Virus record (IMG/VR): IMGVR_UViG_3300009506_000050
Coordinates: 1-50,361 of that record
Length of the DNA: 50,361 nucleotides
Strand: one strand, 5' to 3'
Source: a virus
The first letter of the stretch is position 1. Every line of letters begins with the position of its first letter. The notes under the pieces were generated by a model. That model saw only the letters and a program-made list of their open reading frames with translations. It did no database searches and was not told the DNA's origin. This document shows, one piece after another, positions 6,716-14,594 of this stretch. The translations under genes were made by a program, and so were the position numbers.

Positions 6716-7752
6716 TGGGCTCGATACCAGTCGGAATATCCGGTTCCAGGGCCGCGGCGGTCCTCGGCATGAATCCATGGCAGACGCCTTTTCAGGTCTG
6801 GCAGGATATCATGGAGCATCGCGAACCCGGCTTCAATGCGGCCAAGGGCTTCAAATATGAACCCTTCGAAGGCAACGCTTCGACGCGGTGGGGTCTGGCC
6901 TTTGAGGATTCCATTATCCGGATAGCCGAAGGGATTGCCGGCAGAAGCATTGTCAGCCGGGAACGCGAATTCAGCCATTCGGAATATCCTTTTATCACAT
7001 GCCACATCGATGGCGGCTATCAGGCAAGCCAGTCCCTCCATGAAGGCAAGACATCAAATGCCTTCGGCTTCCGGGACAAATGGGGAGAGCCGGGAACCGA
7101 CCTGATCCCGATTGAGTATCAGATACAGGTACAGCATCAGATGCTCTGCACCACGGCGGACGAATGTATTGTTTCCGTCCTTGTTTTCCCCAAGCGGCCC
7201 GACGAATGGGAAGAAGAGGGCTGGCGAGTTATCCCGCAAAATAATGGAAGCTATCTGCTAGGCCGCAAGATCGAAGAAGGCTCCTTAAAGGGTTGCGGGC
7301 ACGTAAACGATCCCAAGCAATGGGCGGTCATTCTCGCCCAGATGGGTTATTTCCATCAATATCCTGTCAAGGCAGACAAAGAGCTCCAGGCAAAACTGGT
7401 TGAAAAGTATGTTGCCTGGTGGGAAGCCCATGTCATAAAGCAGACTCCCCCGAAGCCCATTGTTTATGACGATATCCGTGCCATGATAACCGCGCCTTCG
7501 GGGACTATCATTGTTGATGATGATACAATGCGCTGGTTCAAGGAGTATAAAAATATCGGCTCGGAAATCAGCCAGACAGGGCGGCTTGCCAAGAGGCGCA
7601 ATCAGTTGAAAACCCTCATTCTCGACAAAGCCAGGGCCCTCGAGGCTACACTTGATGACGAAAGCACGGACAAATGGATATTCCGGGATAGCCAGGGCAA
7701 GAAGCTCGGCTCCTATGGCCGCGAGGCAAGCGGAAATATGGTTTTCAGATAA
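6715..7752 (+). CDS. YqaJ-family (lambda-exonuclease-like) viral recombinase exonuclease
   Basis: A 345-residue PD-(D/E)XK nuclease of the YqaJ type. Seen are SGSRAAAVLGMNPWQTPFQVW near the N-terminus, RWGLAFEDS with the conserved glutamate, CHIDGGY (catalytic aspartate), HEGKTSN (the E-x-K pair) and IEYQIQVQHQM, which follows the active site in this family. It would digest one strand of duplex ends so that RecT, encoded 340 bp further on, can anneal or invade. The start at 6715 was chosen for the TAATG overlap; an upstream ATG at 6691 lies inside the previous gene. The exonuclease/RecT pair is the phage's recombination module. Confidence 0.9.
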   Translation: MGSIPVGISGSRAAAVLGMNPWQTPFQVWQDIMEHREPGFNAAKGFKYEPFEGNASTRWGLAFEDSIIRIAEGIAGRSIVSREREFSHSEYPFITCHIDGGYQASQSLHEGKTSNAFGFRDKWGEPGTDLIPIEYQIQVQHQMLCTTADECIVSVLVFPKRPDEWEEEGWRVIPQNNGSYLLGRKIEEGSLKGCGHVNDPKQWAVILAQMGYFHQYPVKADKELQAKLVEKYVAWWEAHVIKQTPPKPIVYDDIRAMITAPSGTIIVDDDTMRWFKEYKNIGSEISQTGRLAKRRNQLKTLILDKARALEATLDDESTDKWIFRDSQGKKLGSYGREASGNMVFR

Positions 7753-7768
7753 TGGGGGGGAAAGTTCT

Positions 7769-7906
7769 ATGCCTCAGAAATCGGAATGCTGTCAGGCCCC
7801 GACTGTAAGGGATGATACGGGCGATATCATATGCGTCGCCTGCGGAATAATTCAGGAAAATACAGCCGCCCCGGGAGGTGATGATGCTGATAAAGGCGAA
7901 GGTTAG
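7769..7906 (+). CDS. Small zinc-ribbon protein (45 aa)
   Basis: A 45-residue protein with CC at 7-8 and CVACG at 22-26, followed by an acidic glycine-rich tail (GGDDADKGEG). A G-rich ribosome site (GGGGGGA) precedes the ATG. It sits between the exonuclease and RecT and overlaps the next gene in another frame. Metal binding is likely; function unknown. Confidence 0.5.
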   Translation: MPQKSECCQAPTVRDDTGDIICVACGIIQENTAAPGGDDADKGEG

Positions 7907-8084
7907 AGGATCGGAAAACAAATGGCATGCCTTGATTTTCATATCCGGCATGTGGAGGGTTTTCTGTACTCCCTTTGCCATCGCAAAGGAAGTGCTGAAG
8001 CCGCATAGTTCCGCAAGAAGAGCCAGGGCCGCCGCAAACGACCTGGCGGCAAAGCTTAACATTAATCTTGAATGGGAGGACTAA
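7884..8084 (+). CDS. Protein of unknown function between exonuclease and RecT (66 aa)
   Basis: A basic 66-residue protein with a hydrophobic centre and an arginine/alanine-rich helix near the C-terminus (SSARRARAAANDLAAKL). GGGAGG at 7873-7878 gives best spacing to ATG 7884; GTG 7878 and ATG 7881 are alternatives. It overlaps the 7769 gene by 23 nt and ends 4 nt before the RecT start, so it belongs to the recombination operon. A partner of the exonuclease or RecT is possible but unproven. Confidence 0.5.
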   Translation: MLIKAKVRGSENKWHALIFISGMWRVFCTPFAIAKEVLKPHSSARRARAAANDLAAKLNINLEWED

Positions 8085-8088
8085 CAGG

Positions 8089-8973
8089 ATGGCAGGCGAT
8101 ATCGTAAAGCAGTCGGATAATATCAGGGACTTTTTGATGGTGCAGTTCAAGCCCATCATCAAGGACTATGCGACACGGGCATACAATGAGGATGCCTGGC
8201 TGAAATCGGCCATGATGTGCATCGTGGAATCAGAAGAGCTCCAGAAGTGCCTGGCCACACCGCAGGGCAAGGCAAGCCTTGTCCACGCTCTCAGATACGC
8301 GGCGGCCACCGGCCTTTCGCTTAACCCGCAGGAAGGCAAAGCCGCTCTTATCCCTTATGCCGGCAAGGTCGAGTATCAGGTAATGAAGGGCGGCATGATC
8401 GCGCTCGCCATGGCTTCCGGCAAGGTCGAATTCATAACCGCCGATACAGTGTATGAAAACGACGATTTCCAGATCGAAAAAACCATGGATGGCGACACCT
8501 ATCGCTTCAAGCCTGCCCTGAAGGACCGGGGCGACGCGCTCGGATATTTCGCGGCCCTCAGGATGACAAGCGGCACGGTACATGTCAAATGGATTGACAA
8601 GGCCAACATGGAAAAACACCGTGACCATTATGCCAAGGGCCTCCGGTATACCCATGAGGACAAGGCCAAGGGCATCAAAAAAGGCGAGCTCAAGCCCAAT
8701 CATGCCTGGGTCAAGTCCTTTGACGGCATGAGCCTTAAAACCGTCCTGAAGGCCCTCTTGCGCTCCCTGGAGATCAGCCCGGAACTCACAAGCGCGGTTG
8801 TCAGCGATGATCGCTTCGAGTCGGGGGAGATCCTTGATGTCACTCCCCGGGCCGAAGAGGCCGGAGCCTCTGCCGAAGACGTCAAGGAGCAAATGGCAGA
8901 GGTGGAAACCGAAGAGGCTGCCGGGACAAGCGAAGAGCCTCCGCAGGAAAAAACGGAAAAGGATTTATTCTAA
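8089..8973 (+). CDS. recT: RecT-family single-strand annealing protein
   Basis: Residues about 35-230 carry the RecT pattern: KCLATPQGKASLVHALRYAAATGLSLNP, then AALIPYAGKVEYQVMKGGMIALA, YFAALRMTSGTVHVKWID, and the later segment KSFDGMSLKTVLKALLR. The C-terminal 60 residues are a disordered acidic tail (many E, A, P). The 294-aa length is usual. It binds single-stranded DNA made by the YqaJ exonuclease and anneals it to homologous strands, supporting recombination or end joining. The start at 8089 has GGGAGGA 8 nt upstream; an earlier in-frame ATG (8068) lies before this site. Confidence 0.93.
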   Translation: MAGDIVKQSDNIRDFLMVQFKPIIKDYATRAYNEDAWLKSAMMCIVESEELQKCLATPQGKASLVHALRYAAATGLSLNPQEGKAALIPYAGKVEYQVMKGGMIALAMASGKVEFITADTVYENDDFQIEKTMDGDTYRFKPALKDRGDALGYFAALRMTSGTVHVKWIDKANMEKHRDHYAKGLRYTHEDKAKGIKKGELKPNHAWVKSFDGMSLKTVLKALLRSLEISPELTSAVVSDDRFESGEILDVTPRAEEAGASAEDVKEQMAEVETEEAAGTSEEPPQEKTEKDLF

Positions 8974-9043
8974 AATAGCGGTGGGGCGGGAGAGATACGC
9001 AACCTAAAAGCTGCCATTACCGGTGGATTGAAACGGAGGATAG

Positions 9044-9208
9044 ATGTCCTCTGGCGGTAGGCGAGAATGGCACAACCTAATCGTCTCAATCATGCAAGGG
9101 AGAATGGCCCTTGTCACCGCTATCGCTTTAGAACTGACTGGCGGCTTGAACGGTACCTGGATAGGACGCCGGGCCGCACTGGCCAAACAGGGCCGCAGTC
9201 AGGTCTAA
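9044..9208 (+). CDS. Small protein of unknown function (54 aa)
   Basis: ATG at 9044 with CGGAGGA close upstream. The 54 residues contain a hydrophobic middle (LIVSIMQGRMALVTAIALEL) and basic flanks, so it may touch the membrane. The 70 nt between recT and this gene hold only its ribosome site. It is directly followed by a strongly structured stretch. No family is recognised. Confidence 0.45.
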   Translation: MSSGGRREWHNLIVSIMQGRMALVTAIALELTGGLNGTWIGRRAALAKQGRSQV

Positions 9209-9210
9209 CC

Positions 9211-9309
9211 CGGGGCTGATGTATGGGTCAGGCGCATTTGGAAACAGGCTTGAGGGTTACAGCTTCCGGCCCTTGTTGCCCTAACCATCAGCCCCGCCCC
9301 TTCGGGGGC
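9211..9309 (+). ncRNA. Structured RNA element: long-range stem plus UUCG hairpin
   Basis: In this gap without genes, CGGGGCTGATG (9211-9221) pairs perfectly with CATCAGCCCCG (9286-9296), enclosing 64 nt that contain further complementary pieces (GGTTA with TAACC directly inside the outer stem, GGAA with TTCC). Immediately after comes GCCCC-TTCG-GGGGC (9296-9309), a classic stable tetraloop hairpin, then the ribosome site of the 9324 gene. There is no T-run, so this is not a standard terminator. It could be a cis-regulatory leader or a processed small RNA; no known riboswitch is recognised. Confidence 0.5.
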
Positions 9310-9323
9310 AGAAAGGAAAGGAT

Positions 9324-9593
9324 ATGGCTAAGAGCTTTATAGATGGACATGAGGTTTACTATGAAAGAGAGACCCGAACCTGGAAATGGAGCGATACCGA
9401 TGAACCCGTGGAAGCATCCAGGCCATGCCCCAAGTGCGAAAAGCTTCCCGTTAATGGCCATGATGACTGCCTGAAGAACTTGCCCGGCGTAAAATCTGCC
9501 TGTTGCGGCCACGGCAAAGAAACAGGCTATATCCTTTTTAACGATGGGACCATGATCCAGGGGCATTTTTCTATTAATAGGAAATGGGGGTAA
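9324..9593 (+). CDS. Conserved phage protein with CPKC/CCGHG motifs (89 aa)
   Basis: The 89-residue protein has an N-terminal beta-rich part, then RPCPKCEKLPVNGHDDCL and SACCGHG, and a C-terminal beta segment. This arrangement is familiar from phage hypothetical proteins and suggests a zinc-binding site made by the CPKC, C and CCGHG residues. The ribosome site (GAAAGGAAAGG) lies just after the UUCG hairpin, so folding of the leader could affect translation. Its last codons overlap a possible upstream start of the DUF5131 gene. Function unknown. Confidence 0.65.
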   Translation: MAKSFIDGHEVYYERETRTWKWSDTDEPVEASRPCPKCEKLPVNGHDDCLKNLPGVKSACCGHGKETGYILFNDGTMIQGHFSINRKWG

Positions 9594-9598
9594 ATGAG

Positions 9599-10351
9599 AT
9601 GAGCAATAGATTTTGGGATTTGGGCCCAATGGTGGTCACGGGCTGTACAAAGGTCAGCGAGGGATGTTTACGCTGCTGGAGCGAGACCGCCCATAACAGG
9701 CGATGCCATAATCCCGCGGTGGAGCATCTTTACAGAAAGGAGCTACTGACCAACGGGAAATTCAATGGCAACATACAGTTTAATTTGCAACAGCTTGAGC
9801 ATGCTGTCAAGACCCGAACGCCTAAGGTTATAAGTCCCTGGAACGACCTGTACCATGAGGCCCTTACAGTGGAGCAAATAGGGCAGGCCCACAGGATAAT
9901 GGCCAACAAGCGCAATGCTCACCACACTTTCCTGATAGTCACAAAAAGGGCCGACCGCGCGGCGGATTATTGCCAAGGGGTTTCGGATATATCCGGTGGC
10001 ATACAGGTACCCGATAATATGTGGCACCTCTTCACCTGCGAGAACCAGAAGCGGCTTGATGAGAGGATGCCCCATATCCTCCGCATCCCCGGCAAGAGGG
10101 GCGTGCTCATCGAGCCCTGTCTGGAGGGGGTGGACCTAGCTGAAAAGGGGCATGGGTGGCTTTTTGTTGATGAGCTTGCAGATGGTAGGCGGACAGGCAT
10201 CCACCAGGTCATCCTCGGCCCGGAGAACGGCCCCGGCAAGCGTCCCTTTGACCCGGCATGGGCGGACAGCGTCAAGTCCCAGTGCGCGGCCGCAGGAGTG
10301 CCATTTTACCGCAAGGACACTGGCGAAGGGACTCTTGCCTGGCGCATATAA
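9599..10351 (+). CDS. DUF5131 (phage Gp37/Gp68 family) protein, radical-SAM-like
   Basis: The N-terminal GCTKVSEGCLRCW motif gives three cysteines in a C-X6-C-X2-C pattern, the hallmark of the Gp37/Gp68 (DUF5131) family, proposed to be a diverged radical SAM group with an Fe-S cluster. Later blocks (SPWNDLYHEALTVEQIG, FLIVTKRADRA, the LIEP motif and HQVILGPENGPGKRPFDPAWADS) also fit. The 250-aa length is usual. Start 9599 is preferred because it yields the usual N-terminus; ATG 9584 adds five residues inside the previous gene. Its substrate is unknown; it often sits among phage replication genes as here. Confidence 0.85.
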   Translation: MSNRFWDLGPMVVTGCTKVSEGCLRCWSETAHNRRCHNPAVEHLYRKELLTNGKFNGNIQFNLQQLEHAVKTRTPKVISPWNDLYHEALTVEQIGQAHRIMANKRNAHHTFLIVTKRADRAADYCQGVSDISGGIQVPDNMWHLFTCENQKRLDERMPHILRIPGKRGVLIEPCLEGVDLAEKGHGWLFVDELADGRRTGIHQVILGPENGPGKRPFDPAWADSVKSQCAAAGVPFYRKDTGEGTLAWRI

Positions 10352-10390
10352 GCAAGTAAGGCAAAATAAAAAATTTAATGGGATATGGAA

Positions 10391-10396
10391 TATAAA
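10391..10396 (+). promoter_or_regulatory. Weak -10-like hexamer 5 nt before the primase-helicase start
   Basis: TATAAA lies exactly 5 nt before ATG 10402 and no Shine-Dalgarno sequence is near, the same layout as the leaderless starts elsewhere in the window. There is no -35 box and no TGn extension, and the region is AT-rich, so this may be chance. Confidence 0.25.
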
Positions 10397-10401
10397 TTTT
10401 T

Positions 10402-13077
10402 ATGCCAGAGAAAATTGATACCTCTCGTTACAAACCACTGCTTCGTGATTTTCTCATTCGCCGCGGCGTTAAAATAAATGAGAGGAAGCGGCCCAATACC
10501 GCCCAATGCCCTAACCCAAGCCATTCGGATGAAGATCCGAGTGCCATTATTTATCCCGAGAATCTTCATTGTCCCATATGCGCTTTAACATGGGATGTCT
10601 TTGAAGTCGCGGGACTTCTCGACGGATTGACTGATTTCCCTGACAAGCTGAAGGCGGTCCAGGATACACTGGGAATCAGCGAAGTCAAGCCCGCCGGGCC
10701 CGGAGGATCCAAACCTAAGGACTCCAAGAAAGACAAAAAGCCCAAATATGAAGCAGTCGCCCTTGAGCGGGAAAGGGCCCTTCAGGTCTATTCCCCCACC
10801 GCTCTTCTTGAACGCGCAAAAAGCGCGAAATGGCTTGAAGGGGATATCAGGCTTATCAAGGTCTGGCCCTACTACAATGCCGAGGGCCTGATTGATATTC
10901 TGGATGCCCGCTTTGAAAATGAGCACGGCAAAAAAGCAGTCATAACCTTTTATTATGATGGCAAGGTTTTGCGCTCCGCCGGCGCTCCGATTCTGCTTTA
11001 TAACCGGAACCTCATTGAAGCCGATAAGGAATCTCCTGTCCTGATAGTCGAAGGCGCGAAAGCCGCCGAGGCTGCGGCAACAATCCCCGGCTTCATTCCT
11101 GTCACATGGAATGGGGGGGGCAAAAAATGCAAGATGGCCGACTGGACTCCCTTGAAGGAAAGAACAGTCTATATCTGGCCTGATGATGACCAGAAAGTCT
11201 ATGACGAAAAGCATGCCTTGGCTGGCGAACTGAAGCCCGAGCACGAACAGCCGGGCATCAATACAGCCCTGACGATAAAGAATAGGCTTCCGCAAGCTAA
11301 AATCATTCGCCCAATGCCCGAGGCCCGGAGCATCAAGCCTGATGGGGCCGATATCGTGGAAGCCCTGTCGCTTCCGGATATCAGCCCCGAGGCTATCGCC
11401 GAATATATCCTGACAGCCGAAGAGATCAAGACACCTGCAAAGGAAGCCGCCCAATCCTCGAGACCCCCATCAAGCCCACCGTCAAATCCAATCGATACTG
11501 CCCGCGAAGAGCCGGAACCCGAACTCTTCCCTTTCCGAATTCTGGGGGTTGCCGATGACGCAAAGGGATACTTCCTGGACAGGCATGAACGCCTGACATC
11601 GATGTCACTCGGCTCGATAACACAGAATAAGCTTTTAACGCTGGCCCCCCTGACTTTCTGGCAAATTCACTTTGCCACTGGCAAGGGCGGCATTATGGGC
11701 AAGGATGACTGGATAGCGGCAATTGACGCGGTCATTCAGGTAGCAGGGCAAATGGATTTCGACCCTGACAGGATTCGTGGCCGGGGGGCATGGCGCGAGA
11801 GGGATGGCCGAATCTGCTATCACGATGGACTTAATACTCTGGGCGAGACAGGCGAGAATCGCCTGTATTTGCGCATGACCCGCAAGGATATAGGCCTCGG
11901 TAGCCCTTTGCCGGAATTGGAGCGTCTGACGGCCATTCTGGACGTCACAGGACAGCTTTCCTTTGAGACCCGCGCCGACATGATTCGCTGTATCGCATGG
12001 TCCACGCTGGCCCCCTTTGCCGGGGCCCTCCCCTGGCGCCCCGCCGGACTCTTGACGGGCCGCTCAGAATCAGGAAAATCGACAATTGTAGACATGATAA
12101 TCAAGCCCCTTTCACTTCCATTCGTATTCTCTGGCGGCGAAACAACCGAGGCTGGCGTCAGACAGACAATCAAGAATGACGCGACGGCCATCGTCATTGA
12201 GGAAGCGGAAACCGACACACCGAAGAAGCGACAGAGGCGCGACGATATCCTTTCCCTGATGCGCCAGTCCACCTCGGACGAAACCCCGAAGGCCGCAAAG
12301 GGGACCATTGACGGAAAAGGAATGATGTTTACCCTCCGGAGCATGTTCATGTTTGTCGCCATCAGCCCCGAGGTTGAATCTATCGCGGACGATAACCGCC
12401 TCTTCCGGGTAAACCTTGAGAAAAACAATAATGACTGGCCCACGCTGAAAAACAGGCTCGGGGAACTTTTGACGCCGGAGCTTTGTTCGTCCATCCGCGC
12501 CTTTACATGGTCCAGGATGACGGAAATATTTCGGCTAGCGGATATAATGTCTCCCGTAATACAGAAAGTGACGAACAAATCAAACCGCTATGCCCTGGCC
12601 GAAGCCATACTATTCGCGGCCTATCAGATAATCTGGAAGCAGGTCGAATTAAATGAAGATGACCTTTACAGGTTTTTCGAACAAATCTATGACTGGCAAC
12701 CGCCCGAAGAAAGCCGTGACGAAACCGAAGAGCTCCTTGACAGGCTTCTCGATGAAAGCATTCAGGAAGGCAAAGACAGATATACCCTTCGCGAGATCCT
12801 CCAGAAAGCGGACAGAGGGCCGTCAGATCCGGTTTATTTCAAGAGCATCGCGGGCCGTTACGGTCTCGGCCTGACGCCCGATGGCGATCTGGCTATTGCG
12901 AAAAATTTTCATGCCATATCCCGCATCATCGAGCGCGGGCGCGGATACCAGCGCATATTCTGGCGGCACCCCCTGCTTATAGCGAAGGGCCGCTCCGTAG
13001 CCATAGCGGGGAAGGTCCGCAACTGCCTTGTAATCGATAAAAAGATACTGACCGAGTCAGGGGAAGAGGTTTTCTAA
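10402..13077 (+). CDS. Primase-helicase fusion (zinc finger, TOPRIM-like, P-loop ATPase)
   Basis: An 891-residue replication protein. Residues 36-60 form a zinc ribbon (C36, H41, C57, C60) as in DnaG-type primases. VLIVEGAKAAE (E217) and WPDDD (D261-D263) are the two acidic signatures of a TOPRIM-like primase core. A proline/serine-rich linker (about 345-375) leads to the C-terminal ATPase with Walker A GRSESGKST (553-561) and AIVIEEAE as probable Walker B. Such phage proteins prime and unwind at the origin. No DNA polymerase gene is in the window, so synthesis must use the host polymerase. The start has no clear ribosome site. Confidence 0.85.
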   Translation: MPEKIDTSRYKPLLRDFLIRRGVKINERKRPNTAQCPNPSHSDEDPSAIIYPENLHCPICALTWDVFEVAGLLDGLTDFPDKLKAVQDTLGISEVKPAGPGGSKPKDSKKDKKPKYEAVALERERALQVYSPTALLERAKSAKWLEGDIRLIKVWPYYNAEGLIDILDARFENEHGKKAVITFYYDGKVLRSAGAPILLYNRNLIEADKESPVLIVEGAKAAEAAATIPGFIPVTWNGGGKKCKMADWTPLKERTVYIWPDDDQKVYDEKHALAGELKPEHEQPGINTALTIKNRLPQAKIIRPMPEARSIKPDGADIVEALSLPDISPEAIAEYILTAEEIKTPAKEAAQSSRPPSSPPSNPIDTAREEPEPELFPFRILGVADDAKGYFLDRHERLTSMSLGSITQNKLLTLAPLTFWQIHFATGKGGIMGKDDWIAAIDAVIQVAGQMDFDPDRIRGRGAWRERDGRICYHDGLNTLGETGENRLYLRMTRKDIGLGSPLPELERLTAILDVTGQLSFETRADMIRCIAWSTLAPFAGALPWRPAGLLTGRSESGKSTIVDMIIKPLSLPFVFSGGETTEAGVRQTIKNDATAIVIEEAETDTPKKRQRRDDILSLMRQSTSDETPKAAKGTIDGKGMMFTLRSMFMFVAISPEVESIADDNRLFRVNLEKNNNDWPTLKNRLGELLTPELCSSIRAFTWSRMTEIFRLADIMSPVIQKVTNKSNRYALAEAILFAAYQIIWKQVELNEDDLYRFFEQIYDWQPPEESRDETEELLDRLLDESIQEGKDRYTLREILQKADRGPSDPVYFKSIAGRYGLGLTPDGDLAIAKNFHAISRIIERGRGYQRIFWRHPLLIAKGRSVAIAGKVRNCLVIDKKILTESGEEVF

Positions 13078-13806
13078 ATGAATCATATTGTTGCTTTATC
13101 AGGTGGCAAAGATAGTACAGCTATGGCATTACGATTACGTGAAGTAGAACCAAGGCATTATATTTATATTTGTACTCCTACTGGCGATGAATTGCCAGAA
13201 ATGGATGCGCATTGGCATAATCTAGAGAATAAATTAGGCCAACCAATTATACGTCTTGCAGATAGCGAAAATCCAACGATTTATGATTTAATTGATCAGA
13301 TGCATATGCTACCGAATTGGCGTGCTAGATGGTGTACAAGAATATTAAAAATTGAGCTTGCTCAAAGATTTTACGAATTAATACATCCGGCAATTATCTA
13401 CGTTGGCTTACGAGCAGACGAACCAGACAGGAAAGGCAATAAACTTTACGACGAAAATATTCATCAGCGATTTCCCATGCAAGATTGGGGTTGGAGGATT
13501 GCCGATGTAAAAAATTATCTGAAACAGAAAAATATTGATATTCCACGTCGCACGGATTGCGCTATGTGTTTTTATCAGCGCATAGATGAATGGTATATGC
13601 TTTGGCGTGATTATCCACAATACTTTGAACGCATTGAGGCTATTGAAAAGAAATTGGGTCATACACTTTTAAGTCCTGGCAAATGGAAAAATTGGCCACA
13701 TGCTTTACATGATTTACGTAAAGTTTTTGAAAGTGGCAAAATTCCTTCCAAAATAATCCATGAAAAAGAAATATGTTCAGATAAATGCAGAGCATGTTCA
13801 ATATAA
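13078..13806 (+). CDS. PAPS-reductase-like PP-loop protein
   Basis: SGGKDST at residues 8-14 is the PP-loop of the adenine nucleotide alpha-hydrolase superfamily, as in PAPS reductase and DndC-like proteins. WCTRILK, GLRADEP and a C-terminal set of cysteines (DCAMCF, CSDKCRACSI) fit the Fe-S or zinc-binding phage branch. The 242-residue protein may activate or reduce a sulfur compound, or take part in nucleic acid modification; the substrate cannot be told. The ATG follows directly after the primase stop. Base composition is strikingly AT-rich with A/T-ending codons, unlike the genes on either side, so it was probably acquired separately. The next promoter begins right after its stop. Confidence 0.8.
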   Translation: MNHIVALSGGKDSTAMALRLREVEPRHYIYICTPTGDELPEMDAHWHNLENKLGQPIIRLADSENPTIYDLIDQMHMLPNWRARWCTRILKIELAQRFYELIHPAIIYVGLRADEPDRKGNKLYDENIHQRFPMQDWGWRIADVKNYLKQKNIDIPRRTDCAMCFYQRIDEWYMLWRDYPQYFERIEAIEKKLGHTLLSPGKWKNWPHALHDLRKVFESGKIPSKIIHEKEICSDKCRACSI

Positions 13807-13836
13807 TTGACAAGATATATATTTATATGTTAAGAT
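13807..13836 (+). promoter_or_regulatory. Promoter with leaderless layout for the 13842 cassette
   Basis: TTGACA at 13807-13812, 18-nt spacer (AGATATATATTTATATGT, nearly that of the 5134 promoter) ending in TGT, and TAAGAT at 13831-13836. ATG 13842 follows after just 5 nt (AAATC) with no Shine-Dalgarno sequence, so the message should begin at the start codon. Confidence 0.7.
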
Positions 13837-13841
13837 AAATC

Positions 13842-14042
13842 ATGCCTGAATACTACCAGATAGAATTCGGGAAACTGAATGGAAACTATAAGGTGCTGTA
13901 CAAAACACAGTCCGGCAGGGCCGCATGGCGGGCATTTTATGAAACAGCCATAACCTCCGGCGAGAAAAAGCGCATACGTGTAAAGAAAGGGAGGGCGGGG
14001 CAATGGCGGATCCTGAAAAGAGAAAGGGCATACTGGACATGA
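13842..14042 (+). CDS. Basic protein from a leaderless promoter (66 aa)
   Basis: A 66-residue protein rich in K and R (KKRIRVKKGRAGQWRILKRERAYW at the end), likely to bind nucleic acid. It begins 5 nt downstream of the -10 hexamer without a ribosome site. The stop is overlapped by the next start (ATGA). It leads a long series of small overlapping genes up to the SF2 helicase. No family recognised. Confidence 0.55.
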   Translation: MPEYYQIEFGKLNGNYKVLYKTQSGRAAWRAFYETAITSGEKKRIRVKKGRAGQWRILKRERAYWT

Positions 14043-14182
14043 AATTCAAGCGAGGGACAAGAACACTCGTTGCCGCGATAGCCTATGGCATTTCAGTTCT
14101 TTCACATCATGTCTCTTCAGGTGAATCGCTTATTGCAGTAATTTTAATCCTGATATTATCTCTGCTAGAGGAAAAACTATGA
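14039..14182 (+). CDS. Small membrane protein (47 aa)
   Basis: Starts in an ATGA overlap with the previous gene, and its stop overlaps the next start the same way. The 47 residues have a basic N-terminus (MKFKRGTRT) and a hydrophobic stretch, mainly SLIAVILILILSLLE, enough for one or two short membrane passes. AGGGCGGGG-like sequence is upstream. Role unknown. Confidence 0.5.
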   Translation: MKFKRGTRTLVAAIAYGISVLSHHVSSGESLIAVILILILSLLEEKL

Positions 14183-14379
14183 TCAAGCTTCGCCGATTCC
14201 TGGGCCTGACAGTTATCAGCGGTACCCGATACGAAATGGACCGCCTGAAGGCGTTAAGCGGGGCATCGCTCAATGATGGCGATGCCGTGGCAGTTGTGCC
14301 CGCCTTTTCCCATGTCCATCGCAATCCCCGGCGTAAAGCATTTATCAGATACATTGAGGATCGGGAAGGAGAAAAATAG
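14179..14379 (+). CDS. Protein of unknown function (66 aa)
   Basis: Coupled to the preceding gene by an ATGA overlap. The 66-residue product is basic at both ends (IKLRRF..., HRNPRRKAFIRY) with a small beta-rich centre. No known motif. About 80 nt follow before the next supported gene, holding only tiny ORFs. Confidence 0.45.
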   Translation: MIKLRRFLGLTVISGTRYEMDRLKALSGASLNDGDAVAVVPAFSHVHRNPRRKAFIRYIEDREGEK

Positions 14380-14460
14380 AAATGATAGGGATAGGACATC
14401 ACTTGAGGAAGCGTAACCGTGGGAAGAAATAGCCATGCGGCCCATAAGGAAACACGAGAC

Positions 14461-14580
14461 ATGAAGTGTCCCGCTTGCGGCTATTCAGCCCAAGTCATCG
14501 GCCTTGAGGAATACGGGACATGGACAGCCTTTGAGCCCACGGAAGTAATATGCCCTGATTGCGGCAAAGCACTAGAATAA
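14461..14580 (+). CDS. Tiny zinc-ribbon protein (39 aa)
   Basis: The 39 residues carry CPACG at the start and CPDCG at the end, a complete four-cysteine zinc ribbon around a short beta hairpin. AAGGA lies about 10 nt upstream. Proteins of this shape are common in phage early regions. The stop precedes the ribosome site of the HTH/RHH regulator by few bases. Confidence 0.55.
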   Translation: MKCPACGYSAQVIGLEEYGTWTAFEPTEVICPDCGKALE

Positions 14581-14594
14581 TCCGGGAGGTAAGC

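Noticed and set aside
14382-14432. 16-codon ORF between two small genes
   Set aside because: Too short and without motif; no clear ribosome site.
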